DNA of 64,000 nt from Ahaetulla prasina (Eukaryota > Chordata > Lepidosauria > Squamata > Colubridae). The notes under the pieces were generated by a model that was not told the DNA's origin, did no database searches, and saw nothing but the letters and a program-made list of their open reading frames with translations. This document shows positions 21,696 through 31,523 of this stretch, in pieces. The stretch spans positions 74,775,551 through 74,839,550 of the forward strand of contig NC_080546.1 in assembly GCF_028640845.1 (NCBI RefSeq). The letters are read 5' to 3'. How positions within the stretch are numbered: position 1 is the stretch's first letter; each line of letters opens with the position of its first letter. A program made the translations under genes and the position numbers.

Positions 21696-21805
21696 ACCAT
21701 GATTTGCCTATGTAATGTTTGCCTAATTTGAACTGCAGTAGCGTGTAAAGAAATATCTACTATTGCAGTTCAAATTAGGCAAAGATTACACAGGAAAATC
21801 ATGGT
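21696..21805. repeat. ~110-bp imperfect palindrome
   Basis: Arms of ~45 bp (ACCATGATTTGCCTATGTAA / TTACACAGGAAAATCATGGT and GCCTAATTTGAACTGCA / TGCAGTTCAAATTAGGC) face each other around a 15-20-bp centre. Probably a small foldback MITE. No target duplication could be fixed. Confidence 0.7.
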
Positions 21806-23440
21806 TTCTTTGAACTATTATGACAAAGCATGTCTTGCCTGAGCTTTTTATGAGAACGGAGTATATAAATAAGCTGCATTGCTAAAGCTAGATGGAGAAC
21901 ACTGTTTTCCATGTAAACAGAAGTGGAGGTAAAGATGTTGGTAGGCATTTTGTTCTTCCTTGGCTTTTCATTCATTTATCAAGTTATTTATTTAGCCAGT
22001 GGAGGACAGAGATGCTAACTTGCATTGTTTGCCTTACTGGGCTTATTCAAACAGTGGTGAAATATCCTGCTGTATCTACCAGATGAGTCAAGGCCAACTC
22101 TCAGTGACTCTCATATCAGACTGCTTTTGCACATATTACAAGGGAACAGAGACTTTTGACCAAATATAAGCAACGTTGAAGCCAACCAGTCCGTCTGGTT
22201 GTTTATTTAAAAGTGTTTTTCATAAGGGGTGTTGCAAGTTTATTCTAACTTTTAAAGCAGCAAAGCAAACATAGAGTCTATCTCTGATATCTCAAATTGT
22301 AATCTGAAGGCAAGCAAAAAGTTGAAGCAGTAACTTCTTGTAAATGAGATTCTAATGTAATCAAAATATAAAGAAAACAACCAAAGCATTTTGTGAAGAC
22401 TAATGTATACTTTCCAGTTTTCAGTTGCCACAGCTGAGTATGGTAGTAGCACATTGTACATGATTTAATCCAAATGTACATTTTTAAATACAACTTGTTT
22501 GAAAAAAGACAGCTATTTTTATATTGCATATTTATAATACACATACACACACACACATATAAATCAACAGCTGATTTTAAAAAACAGATTGGATTTATCA
22601 GATTAGCTCTTGGTCACTTAGCTATTAAATACTCAATATCAGTGTATTTAATGAAAATTATTCCAAGGAAAAACTTAAAATCCATTAAGCAAAAATTATT
22701 AGATATGTGATTATTTTGAAATTGCTGATGATCAACCTAGTTTCCTTAGCATTTTGTATGTCATCGCATATTTTGGTTATTGACATATCTTGCAGAAATT
22801 GAGATTATTATAAAATGCATGCAATAGCATCATGGTGCAACTCCTAATCTTATATATTGGCAATTTTTCCTGTTTTGCCAATTGCATCTTTCAAATTTTC
22901 TTCCCACAGATGCCCAATTATTTGCAGATTATGATTTCAGTAACAAAAGAATGATACTCCTTTATTAGGAAACAAGCATCTTTAAACTTAAACTCTGATA
23001 AATTCAACAAATCTTGATATATAAATTATACAGGCTTATAGTCTTAATTGTTCTAAAGCAATTAAAATAAAGCCTCTGGAAGTATTGAACTGCAACCGCC
23101 AACCAACCTAAAACTTTTTATCAGTTTGGATTTTTTTTTCATTTGCATGAAAAAAACAACCCGTCTTTTGATGTTGATAATTGCTTTATGGTACTTTGCT
23201 GTGAAACAAGCTAAACTACACTCTCTTCTGTTCAGAATCTGTAACAGCACTTTTTGCCCCAAATACAACATGAAGCCAGGGGGATGAAAGCTGTACAGAC
23301 TCCGAGTATAAAACTCTGAGTTGTATACAACTCTGAAATACTTTGCAAACTTCATAATGCTGTAAATATACATTTTCGTTATCTTCTGAATATCTGGATT
23401 GCATAGGAGACTGCCTCTTATATATACAAAAATCACACTC
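21806..23440. other. No gene or clear repeat
   Basis: AT-rich intergenic DNA between FGB and PLRG1. A short (CA)n lies at 22541-22558. Open frames here lack any recognisable domain. Confidence 0.45.
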
Positions 23441-23444
23441 AATT

Positions 23445-23520
23445 AAACCTTTTTTTTTTTAAGGGCAACCTTAAACCTTTTTTTAAGGGCAACCTTAAAC
23501 CTTTTTAGGGGCAACCATGT
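23445..23520. repeat. Short tandem repeat, three degenerate units
   Basis: The unit AAACCTTTTTTTAAGGGCAACCTT-like recurs three times with variable T runs. Confidence 0.75.
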
Positions 23521-23715
23521 GCTTTTCATTTCCCACAGCATTTTTATCCAAAGCCTGGTTGATCGTAATAGGTGTTGCAGCTACTTCAATTCTATAATTT
23601 CTCTTAATATTTTTCTCCAAATCTGGATGCAGCCTGACCTAAAGATAACCCACACTTTCTTTAAGGACCAATAATCTCGGGAATCCTCTACGAAGCAAAC
23701 CTTGTTACCGACATA

Positions 23716-23876
23716 ACTTAGAATATATATATATATATAGTCTGTAAGAGGCGTGCAAAAGTGCACCAACGTGCCTACCGTCCCTGTCTAACTGTCCCCA
23801 TCCTTATCCTGTATTCATAATCGTATCTATTCTTATATCTGTTATCTTATACATGTTTGCCAAATAAATTTTTAAA
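23716..23876 (+). repeat. CR1/L3-like LINE 3' tail
   Basis: ATATAT run, then GGCGTGCAAAAGTGCACCAA and CGTGCCTACCGTCCCTGTC, the same 3' UTR as at 20318-20480 and 55870-55990, ending in an A-rich tail. Confidence 0.75.
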
Positions 23877-24049
23877 AAATGAATTTTAGTCTACAGAAGT
23901 AATTCTAGTTTTCCATTTCTTTTAACAGCACCAAAAAACTAGTTTTAACAAACCCTTTCTTTTGGGTTTTAAAGAAAACTTAAAATTTAGAATATTCTGG
24001 TTCACAAAAGGGTCTTCCAAACTTTTGAACCAAATCCGGTGCTTGGAGA

Positions 24050-24172
24050 GATAGACAGAGAACGAAAGTTCGGCCGTTCGAATCCCTAGTATAGGTCACC
24101 TGCGTGAGCAGGGGGTTGGACTAGATGACCTCCAAGGTCCCTTCCAACTCTTTGTTACTACGTGTTAGGTGG
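24050..24172 (+). mobile_element. tRNA-derived SINE fragment
   Basis: Contains GGCCGTTCGAATCCC (B-box) and GTTGGACTAGATGACCTCCA then CTTCCAACTCTTTG. Same family as 17322-17515 but 5'-decayed. Confidence 0.75.
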
Positions 24173-24429
24173 ATCCTGCGATCCGCCCTTCTCAGTTTTG
24201 TAAAATCGGCCAACAGAATTTCAAGAGTGGCTAAGCTTGCACTCCTCCCACGAAGGAACCTTGGGAGCAGATCTCACAGGTCTGAACTGTTAATATAAGA
24301 TAAATTTCTTATTTATTAATTTAATTTAATTTAATTTAATTTTTTATTTTATTTTATTTTTGATTGATTGATTGATTAATTGAATGATGTTCCATGGTTG
24401 CTTTTGCTGTTAACAAGATGGTTGAAAGT

Positions 24430-24694
24430 GGCTGAAACTATCTTCGCATCTACTGTCCCGCACCGTCCCCCCACCCCCCCAATCACATTCAAAAGCGTCC
24501 CGAGTACATTTGCGCCGCCACTCCGACGGCCAGCTTTTGCGCATGCTCCGGGTTGCGAGCGAGGAAACGTCACTTCCGTCGCGCCGGGTGACCGTTGCCG
24601 GAAGCGCCTGTTGGTAACAGTCCTGGTTGTGGTGTTAGTAGTTTCCGTTGAGGGGGGAAATCAACGGGCGGCTTTACCGAGGCCGGCTGCCATC
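24430..24694 (+). promoter_or_regulatory. PLRG1 GC-rich promoter and 5' UTR
   Basis: The DNA becomes abruptly CpG-rich. It holds an NRF1-like TGCGCATGCTC near 24538, an ACGTCA CRE-like core followed by CTTCCG (ETS) near 24567, and CCGGAAGCG (ETS) near 24599. No TATA box is seen. These sites fit a TATA-less housekeeping promoter, as expected for a core splicing factor. Confidence 0.65.
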
Positions 24695-24703
24695 ATGGTG
24701 GAG
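24695..24703 (+). CDS. PLRG1: PLRG1 coding exon 1 (MVE)
   Basis: ATGGTGGAG followed by donor GTAAG. Three codons only, as in other vertebrates, where the protein starts MVEEVQKH. The context CATCATGG is a fair Kozak match. Confidence 0.9.
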
Positions 24704-24834
24704 GTAAGAAAGAAAGAGCGCTTCCCTTCCGACCCTTTAGGCGCGTCCAGGGCTTTATTCGAAAGGAAATGAGTGACGGGGCCTTCGGTCTTTCCCTCTG
24801 GGGCTGTGTTTGCCCAACATTTTAGCCCTCCAAA

Positions 24835-24970
24835 CCAGGGGTATCCAACCTTGACAACTTTAAGCCTGGCGGACTTCAACTCCCAGAATTCCCCAGCCAG
24901 CAAAGCTGGCTGGGGAATTCTGGGAGTTGAAGTCCGCCAGGTTTAAAGATGCCAAGGTTGGAGATCCCTG
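24835..24970. mobile_element. Palindromic hAT-like MITE (family B), copy 4
   Basis: CAGGGGTATCCAACCTTGAC pairs with GCCAAGGTTGGAGATCCCTG. The 8-bp repeat CCTCCAAA flanks it (24827-24834 and 24971-24978); the exact edge could shift by one base. It lies in PLRG1 intron 1. Confidence 0.8.
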
Positions 24971-25074
24971 CCTCCAAACGATCCACTTATGCGTAGGAAC
25001 CTAATAGGTTGCCTTCTTAGGCGAATGCGGCCGTGAGAGGATGTAAAATGTAAATGGTGGTATGAACAAGGGGC

Positions 25075-25690
25075 ATAGAATCAAGATTAGTAGCCCTTTA
25101 TAAAACCTTAGTTAAGACCACACCTGGAATACAGCATCCAATTTCGGTCACCGCATTATAAAAAAAAAAGATGCTGAGGCTTTGGAAAAATACAGAGAAG
25201 AGCAACTAGGGTGATTATAATAATAATAACCTTTATTGTCACTGCACAACTCCTTACGATTCTTGACGAATGTATCTTTTCTTTTATGTACTCTGAGAGC
25301 GTGTTGCACTAAGACAAATTCCTTGTGTGTCCAATCACACTTGGCCAATAAAAAAGTCTAGTCTAGTCCTAGTCCATGTCAAATGAGATTGGTGGAGCTC
25401 CCTCAGTGCACACATACCCCCAACACAATACAACTCACAGTGAAGGAAGAAAATCCCTAAACCCAATAAATCATATTAACAAAACACCCAGTCCTGGAGA
25501 CTAAAATATATTAAAGACCTGGAGGCTAAAATATATGAAGGCATACCCAATATTGCAGGAATTGGGTATGCCTAATCTAGAGAAAAGAAGGACTAGGGGT
25601 GACACGATGACAGTGTTCCAATATTTGAGGGGCTGCTTATGTGTGAAACAATTGCATTTTTAATTGCAGCAATTGACCAAGTGAAAAAGA
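25075..25690 (+). pseudogene. CR1 LINE fragment interrupted by a LINE tail
   Basis: The CR1 coding-like phrases CACCTGGAATACAGCATCCA and AGAAGAGCAACTAGGGTGAT at 25120-25200 resume at 25560-25640 with AGAAAAGAAGGACTAGGGGT and TTCCAATATTTGAGGGGCTG. Between them sits a second LINE's 3' tail (25205-25372) and further unassigned DNA. Many stops; dead. Confidence 0.7.
25205..25372 (+). repeat. LINE 3' tail inserted in CR1
   Basis: Reads ATTCTTGACGAATGTATCTT, TTTTATGTACTCTGAGAGC and then CCTTGTGTGTCCAATCACAC, ending in GTCTAGTCTAGTCC. It is the same tail as at 59825-59939. Confidence 0.75.
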
Positions 25691-25699
25691 TTAAATGTT

Positions 25700-27285
25700 C
25701 AATGAAAAGAAGAAAAGAAGAAATATTCTATTCTATTAAATAATAGAATGAAATTTTAAAAAATAGAAAGAGGAAAACTTCTCCAACATAGGTTCCACAT
25801 TGTGATCTGTGCTTTCATAATTCCTCAGTCAGCTGCATTGGACATATTAAAATAACACCTTTTCTTTTCAGGTATAACTTTAGACTGCCTTTACTTGCTA
25901 TTTTTAAAAGTTTGAAACATTCAGTATATTATTTAAAATGATAAAGTACTGTTTGCTCAGTAATTGGCTTCAGGAATAGCATTAAGAACCTGAATGGAGG
26001 TATGTTTAACTGGCTTCTTGAGTAAGATGAATTGGATTAATTCATACAAATTGCTAAATCAAAACCAACCCATGTGAATGTCTCCTTGTTTATTCATTAA
26101 ATTTATATGCTGCCCATAGTACCATCAGAGTGACATTGGGTCAAGATAAAACGGATTTAAACAGTATAGATACCATTTTTAATTGAAGGGCCTATGTTTT
26201 TCCATGTAGAAATCTTCTAGTTAAATTCCTGATGCCTTCAGTTTTTTTAAAAAAATCTCAGGTATCAGAACTATAGGGGGGAAAAAGTCTTACCAATAAA
26301 TTATCATCTCTGGGACTTCCTGTAGATGTTAAATAGTAGAGAAGAGTGGCTGAGAATTTGATCTCTTCTTGCCAATATCACCAACTAGAAACAGCTCTTC
26401 AGGAATACTTCTTTAAAACAATGTTTCCTAGTCCCAATTCTTACAGCTAGCCGGAAAGATACCATGGTCAATAGTACAGAAAGCAGCCGAGAAGTATGCA
26501 AAACCAATATCATGCTCCCCAGTCATACCAACAGACACAACTAGGGTGATCTCCATTAGTTTGAATCAGTATGTTATGTGAATCCAGGAAATTTGTCCAA
26601 CACAGTTTTTCATGGTTAACTGTCACTTACTTGATTATTGCAGCGTTTAGATTTTTCATGATACAAAGAATAAAATATCCAAACAGAATGGGCTAATTCA
26701 ACAACAAACAAAATTGCTGTTGATTAAGTTCTGGCTCACTCTCTCTTGTAAGAACAGCACAGTGCATTTGGAAGGTAAGATACTATTAAAATGAAGTGTA
26801 TGATGCCAATTATACCAGCCAGAAAGTGAAATAATGTGCAAATCCATCCCAAATGATCTCATACTATGAAAGGCTTTATTATTTATTTATTTTTTAAAGC
26901 CACTGTTGGACCAAGAAACAAACTGACAACCAACCTTGTGGTGCAGAGATGCAACGTGTGCTGTTTTAGGAGGTCTCATACTTCTCATACCACTTTATTC
27001 TTCCAGCTACTCTTCAGGAATAGCCCCGTGTAGAGCACAGTGCAATAGTCCAATCAAGGGGAGATGTTCAGTCACCCATGTTTTCCCGCTGATCCATTTG
27101 TAATAGTACTGTAACAATAACAGCAATATAATTAAATTGATTATATGCATTTATTTTTAATTCCTAGCCACCACACAAATGATTTTTACAGTTAAATAAT
27201 GTCCATTAAAATAGCAACATGGAAACTGATTTTTCTTGTGGTTTTTACCACTTTTCTCCTTTTCCCACAATTTACAAAGGCAAAA
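25700..27285. other. PLRG1 intron 1, no gene seen
   Basis: AT-rich intron DNA. Old SINE-like traces are visible (AATTTATATGCTGCCC near 26100 and GTAGAGCACAGTGCAATAGT near 27030) but too decayed to name. Confidence 0.4.
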
Positions 27286-27290
27286 CAATA

Positions 27291-27681
27291 CAGGTAGTCT
27301 TCGACTTATGACCACAATTGAGCCCAAAATTTTTGTTGCTAAATGAGACATTTGTTAAGTGTATTTTGCTCCATTTTATGACCTTTCTTGCTACAGTTGT
27401 TAAGTGGATCACTGCTGTTAAATTAGTAACACAATTGTTAAGTGAAACTGGTTTTCCCATTGACTTTGTTTGCCAGAAGGTCACAAAAGTTGATAACGTG
27501 ACCCTGGGACACTACAACAGTCATAAATGTGAGACAGTTCCCGAGCGTCTGCATTTTGATCATGTGACTATGGAAATGCTGCAATGGTCATAAATGTGAA
27601 AAACTGATCATAACTCACTTTTTTCAGTGCAGCTGTAACTTTGAACAGTCACTAAATGAACTGTTGGAAGTCAAGGACAAT
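27291..27681. mobile_element. Tigger/pogo-like MITE, copy 1
   Basis: Starts CAGGTAGTCTTCGACTTATG after a TA dinucleotide and ends near GGAAGTCAAGGACA. It shares ends and interior phrases (TTAAGTG, ACTTAACAAC-type) with the copy at 58214-58595, which runs in the opposite order. TA target and these ends suggest the Tc1/mariner-pogo group. Confidence 0.6.
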
Positions 27682-28278
27682 ATCATTAATGGGAAAATAA
27701 TTTCCATTGTGTAAATAAAATAAACAGAAGGCAGCATCTCATTTTCAGCCTTGAGATATTGGCAGATAAATAAATAGCTGGGCATTTACTTTCATATAAG
27801 TTGTACAATAGAAAGGGGGAGATTTCTTGTGACATGTTGATCTTTAGAGCAAGAAGAAATGGCTGCCTTTGGTTTTATCCCATAAAAAATAAAACATGAT
27901 TATTTTTTGAGCGGTTACTGTAGTGGTTCCTTCTGACCTGAAAGTTAGATTTCTCCTTTTCTGTTGAGCTTTGAAAGAAGTAGGAAAAGTTTTATGTGGT
28001 TTCCTTTTCAAATCTCAGTGAGATCAGATGTTCATTTTCTTTGCTCATTGGCACATAAAGAGAAATTATGGTTATCTAGTAAGCAAATCTTTTTTCCTTC
28101 TTTGTTTTATTGAAATTGTTATGGATAAATCTGAACTCTTTTTTGTTTGTTTGCAGAATCCAATCTGGGTTGGTCCCTGCGACCAGAGGTTTAGTCTTCT
28201 GAGTTTTTGGACTCAGGTGGGGAGCCCATCCTCAAGGAACTTCTCTAATGCAATGTGTGCTTTTTTTTTCTTTTTTAG

Positions 28279-28385
28279 GAAGTGCAGAAGCACTCTGTCC
28301 ACACTCTTGTATTCAGGTCTTTAAAGAGGACTCATGATATGTTTGTGGCTGACAACGCAAAACCTGTATTATTAGATGAAAGGAG
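28279..28385 (+). CDS. PLRG1: PLRG1 coding exon 2
   Basis: Encodes [20 protein letters not shown] then [15 protein letters not shown], the conserved N-terminal segment. The acceptor is a T-rich tract ending TTTTAG, donor GTAAGA; it ends two bases into a Ser codon. Confidence 0.95.
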
Positions 28386-28389
28386 GTAA

Positions 28390-29260
28390 GAAATAGAACT
28401 AGGCATGAAATGAAAAATAGGTTTTGTTTTGAACCCCGAATAAACAGATTGTGCTTTAAAAGTTCTGGCAAACTGTTCCAGACTCAAATTCAAAACACCT
28501 TGGTGGTTCTACATATCAGCTGAAACAAAATTTGGGAAGTATTATATAATAAATAGACTCGTGTGCATCTCTCTTGCATTCCCCATATGGTTTGTACACT
28601 GATCTTCTGAGGATTTCCTTTCCCTACCTGCCCTACTATTAGTGACGTCAAATGCAGCATATCTAACTGACTTGGCGTTCTCCATTTATCCAATGCTCCG
28701 CCCTCCCGATTCCCCCCCCCCTCCCTTTTGCCATATTTGAAGCCAAGGCAGTCAGCAGATAGGCAAAGAAAGGAAAGCTGTCTGAAGACCGAGTGGGCTG
28801 GCCCTTTGAATCTGCTATTCTTGAAACCAAGGATAGTAGCAGCTATCTCTCCCCCTCCCACCCCCACTCCAGCTGATCTTTCCAATGCTTCCCTTTTCTT
28901 AGATCACTTTAGCTCCTACCCCTGGCATTGTTCATAGCTTGTATCTTGAAGTCTTGAATCAGCCCAGCATTCAGAGCTATCTACCATGGAAAAATGGAAT
29001 GATTCCCCTTAATTAATGCAGTTAAACTTCAAGTTATTGTATGGTAAATAATCCGAAATGTTTTTTGCATTTCATTCACATTTAGAAAATACAAGAAAGT
29101 TGTATTTGAAAAAAAAAATGTGTACCAGCGCATAGCATAAGTATGTTTACACCAGACTTTTACTACTTGAACCTCTGAATATATGAATCTCTACTATGAT
29201 ATGGTGTTGTTATAGTAAAACATATGTAAAAAAATAAAGATGTAATAAAGTATGTTTTTG
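28390..29260. other. PLRG1 intron 2, no gene
   Basis: Contains a locally GC-rich stretch (28670-28900) with C runs whose open frames carry no known domain. Otherwise AT-rich and unassigned. Confidence 0.45.
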
Positions 29261-29265
29261 TGCAG

Positions 29266-29408
29266 TCACAAAATTAAGATGGCAGTTAAACTCCGTACAG
29301 AGTATGGTTCTGTGCTACATATGCCTGTATTGAAAGAATGTGTTCGAGAGAAGGGTCCCCATGGCATAGTAGAGTCCTATGGACACAAGCAGTATCTCCA
29401 AAATCCAG
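29266..29408 (+). CDS. PLRG1: PLRG1 coding exon 3
   Basis: Encodes [20 protein letters not shown] and a linker ending KQYLQNPG. The first half matches other vertebrates well; the second half ([20 protein letters not shown]) is more divergent than the rest of the gene. Acceptor GTGCAG, donor GTAGGT. Confidence 0.92.
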
Positions 29409-30304
29409 GTAGGTGACAGTTACATGTGTGCATATGTGTAGGTAATGGATACAGATATGGTTTTAATAATCCTGAACCCTTGTTCAAAAAACACCTTTTG
29501 TAACTGTACGGTCACTATCAGATGATGGTAACTATAGAGATGCTTAGGATTGTTTTATTGGATTTGTGTCCCACTTTTAAAAAGAGGGTGGCCTGCTGGC
29601 TGAAGAACAGAGAATTGTAACTGCCTGAAGGCTGGTCATTGACTTGAGTCATTGATTTAAGGCAGAGATAATTAATTATAGATCAGAATGTAATAATAGA
29701 TGTCTAGATATTTTAAAATACATTGGCAGAGTATCTGACTACCAGCTATGTTGAAAATTGTAATAACTAAAAAAGGTTTCAAACCCCAAGTTACATTAAT
29801 GAAAAAGAAAACTGAGTTAATTTCTATTTTCAGAACATGAGTTTGGTTCCACTACTAGTCACAAGTGGCTAGAGTGAGTTCTTGTGGGTAGAGAGAGATT
29901 CTTTGTGAATTCTTAACTTATGTCCATTTGTTCAAACAATTATTTTTCTTCTGAATTCAGTCAATGATCTTGAAATTCTAGTCAAACTAAAGTAGATCCT
30001 GCAGGTTGAAATCTACATGTGAAAGAAAGAAGTATCATTTCAAATACTTCTTGAACCTCCAAATATTTTTCAGAATACATTTAACATCTTTGCTAAACTC
30101 CTCCTGAGCTATTCAGATATTCAGATATGTATTTACATACATATACACATATCCATATGCATAAATATATGCATGATTCTTCTACATTAATCATCAGAAA
30201 TTTGAATGATGATTGCCATTTGGAATCATGACGTGAATTGTATAATCATTAAATGATTGTTTTTACTCTTCTATAAATGACTTAATACATCTCTTAATGC
30301 TTAG

Positions 30305-30358
30305 GAGAAGATAATGATTATTTGATAACAGGAACACATCCATATCCTCCTGGACCTG
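30305..30358 (+). CDS. PLRG1: PLRG1 coding exon 4
   Basis: Encodes EDNDYLITGTHPYPPGP, with the conserved GTHPYPPGPG core shared with the next exon. Acceptor CTTAG, donor GTGAGT; phase 1 at both ends. Confidence 0.93.
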
Positions 30359-30891
30359 GTGAGTAAGCTTACTGTTAAATACAATTATGTTTAGGTGGAA
30401 TCCTGTGGTATTCTTGAACAGGATCTTAAGGAAGATGGCATTGTATATTAAGGTGCAGCATAATGATGAATGTTGTAACGTTGTAAAACTATTGTGAAAC
30501 TGGTCTTTTAAAATTTATTTTTGATTATTTATGCTGAGTACTATGAAACTAAGCAGTTGAAATACCTGTGTGACAGCATTAGCCATATATCCAGAGACTG
30601 CAATGAATTAAAAACATTCAAAATTAAAAAGCAGTCTATTAAATAGAATAATATTTGAAGTGGACAATATTTCAATATATAAAACGTCTGTTAGCAGTTT
30701 AAAACGTCACCTAGAATTCCCTTGATTTCCCTGATTCCATAATCGCTTGGAGAAGTGATCATTGTTCCTTTATGTATTGAAAAATGAAAAATGGTGCATG
30801 TATTAAATATATAATTTGTAACATAAATAAGCATTTAGGTGTTAATTTTATTGTTCTTGATTATATTCTCTTTCCTTTTTTAAAAAAAAAG

Positions 30892-30985
30892 GAGTGGCTC
30901 TGACTGCAGACACTAAAATCCAAAGGATGCCTAGTGAATCAGCATCTCAGTCATTAGCTGTGGCACTGCCTCCTTCTCAATCCAA
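30892..30985 (+). CDS. PLRG1: PLRG1 coding exon 5
   Basis: Encodes [20 protein letters not shown] then [11 protein letters not shown], very close to human. The acceptor is an A-rich run ending AAG after a pyrimidine stretch. Donor GTAATT is weak; the codon is split AA/G. It is the last recognised exon before the 12.7-kb region lacking the propeller exons. Confidence 0.9.
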
Positions 30986-31121
30986 GTAATTATATTTTAT
31001 TTATTAATCAGCTAAGAAAGCAAAATGGCATTTCAAATTCATTTGCAAAACACAGTGACATAAAGTGGTATTTGTTGACTCATGATGGTGTGCTCCAATT
31101 GGTTATGCTCTTTGTAAATTG

Positions 31122-31388
31122 TTTTTTTTTATTTGCATTTATATCCCACCCTTCTCCGAAGACTCAGGGTGGCTTACACTGTGTTAAGCAATAGTCTTCA
31201 TCCATTTGTATATTATATACAAAGTCAACTTATTGCCCTCCCAACAATCTGGGTCCTCATTTTACCTACCTTATAAAGGATGGAAGGCTGAGTCAACCTT
31301 GGGCCTGGTGGGACTAGAACCTGCAGTAATTGCAAGCAGCTGTGGTAATAACAGACTGTCTTAGCAGTCTGAGCCACAGAGGCCCCTG
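31122..31388 (-). mobile_element. Sauria-type SINE (subfamily with GGGCGGGATATAAATG end)
   Basis: The plus strand starts with T8 and GCATTTATATCCCACCCTTC and ends with TCTGAGCCACAGAGGCCCC; reversed, it is a tRNA-like head followed by GACTCAGCCTTCCATCC and the AT-rich end. Same subfamily as 58953-59218, 42091-42172 and 43499-43632. Confidence 0.85.
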
Positions 31389-31523
31389 TTGTTCAGCAAG
31401 ACCTTATTTACTGTTGATAATTTAAGAAAAAAAGGTAAAAAAGGGACTTGCATCAAACAGCTTTTCTGTTTCTGATGGCTTTTGTGTGCCATAAAGGATC
31501 TTTTGATAAAAGCTAGTTTATAT

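Noticed and set aside
24380..24772. 130-codon open frame across the PLRG1 promoter and exon 1
   Set aside because: It overlaps promoter sites, the MVE exon and its splice donor in another frame. Ala/Pro/Arg-rich content is a by-product of GC content.
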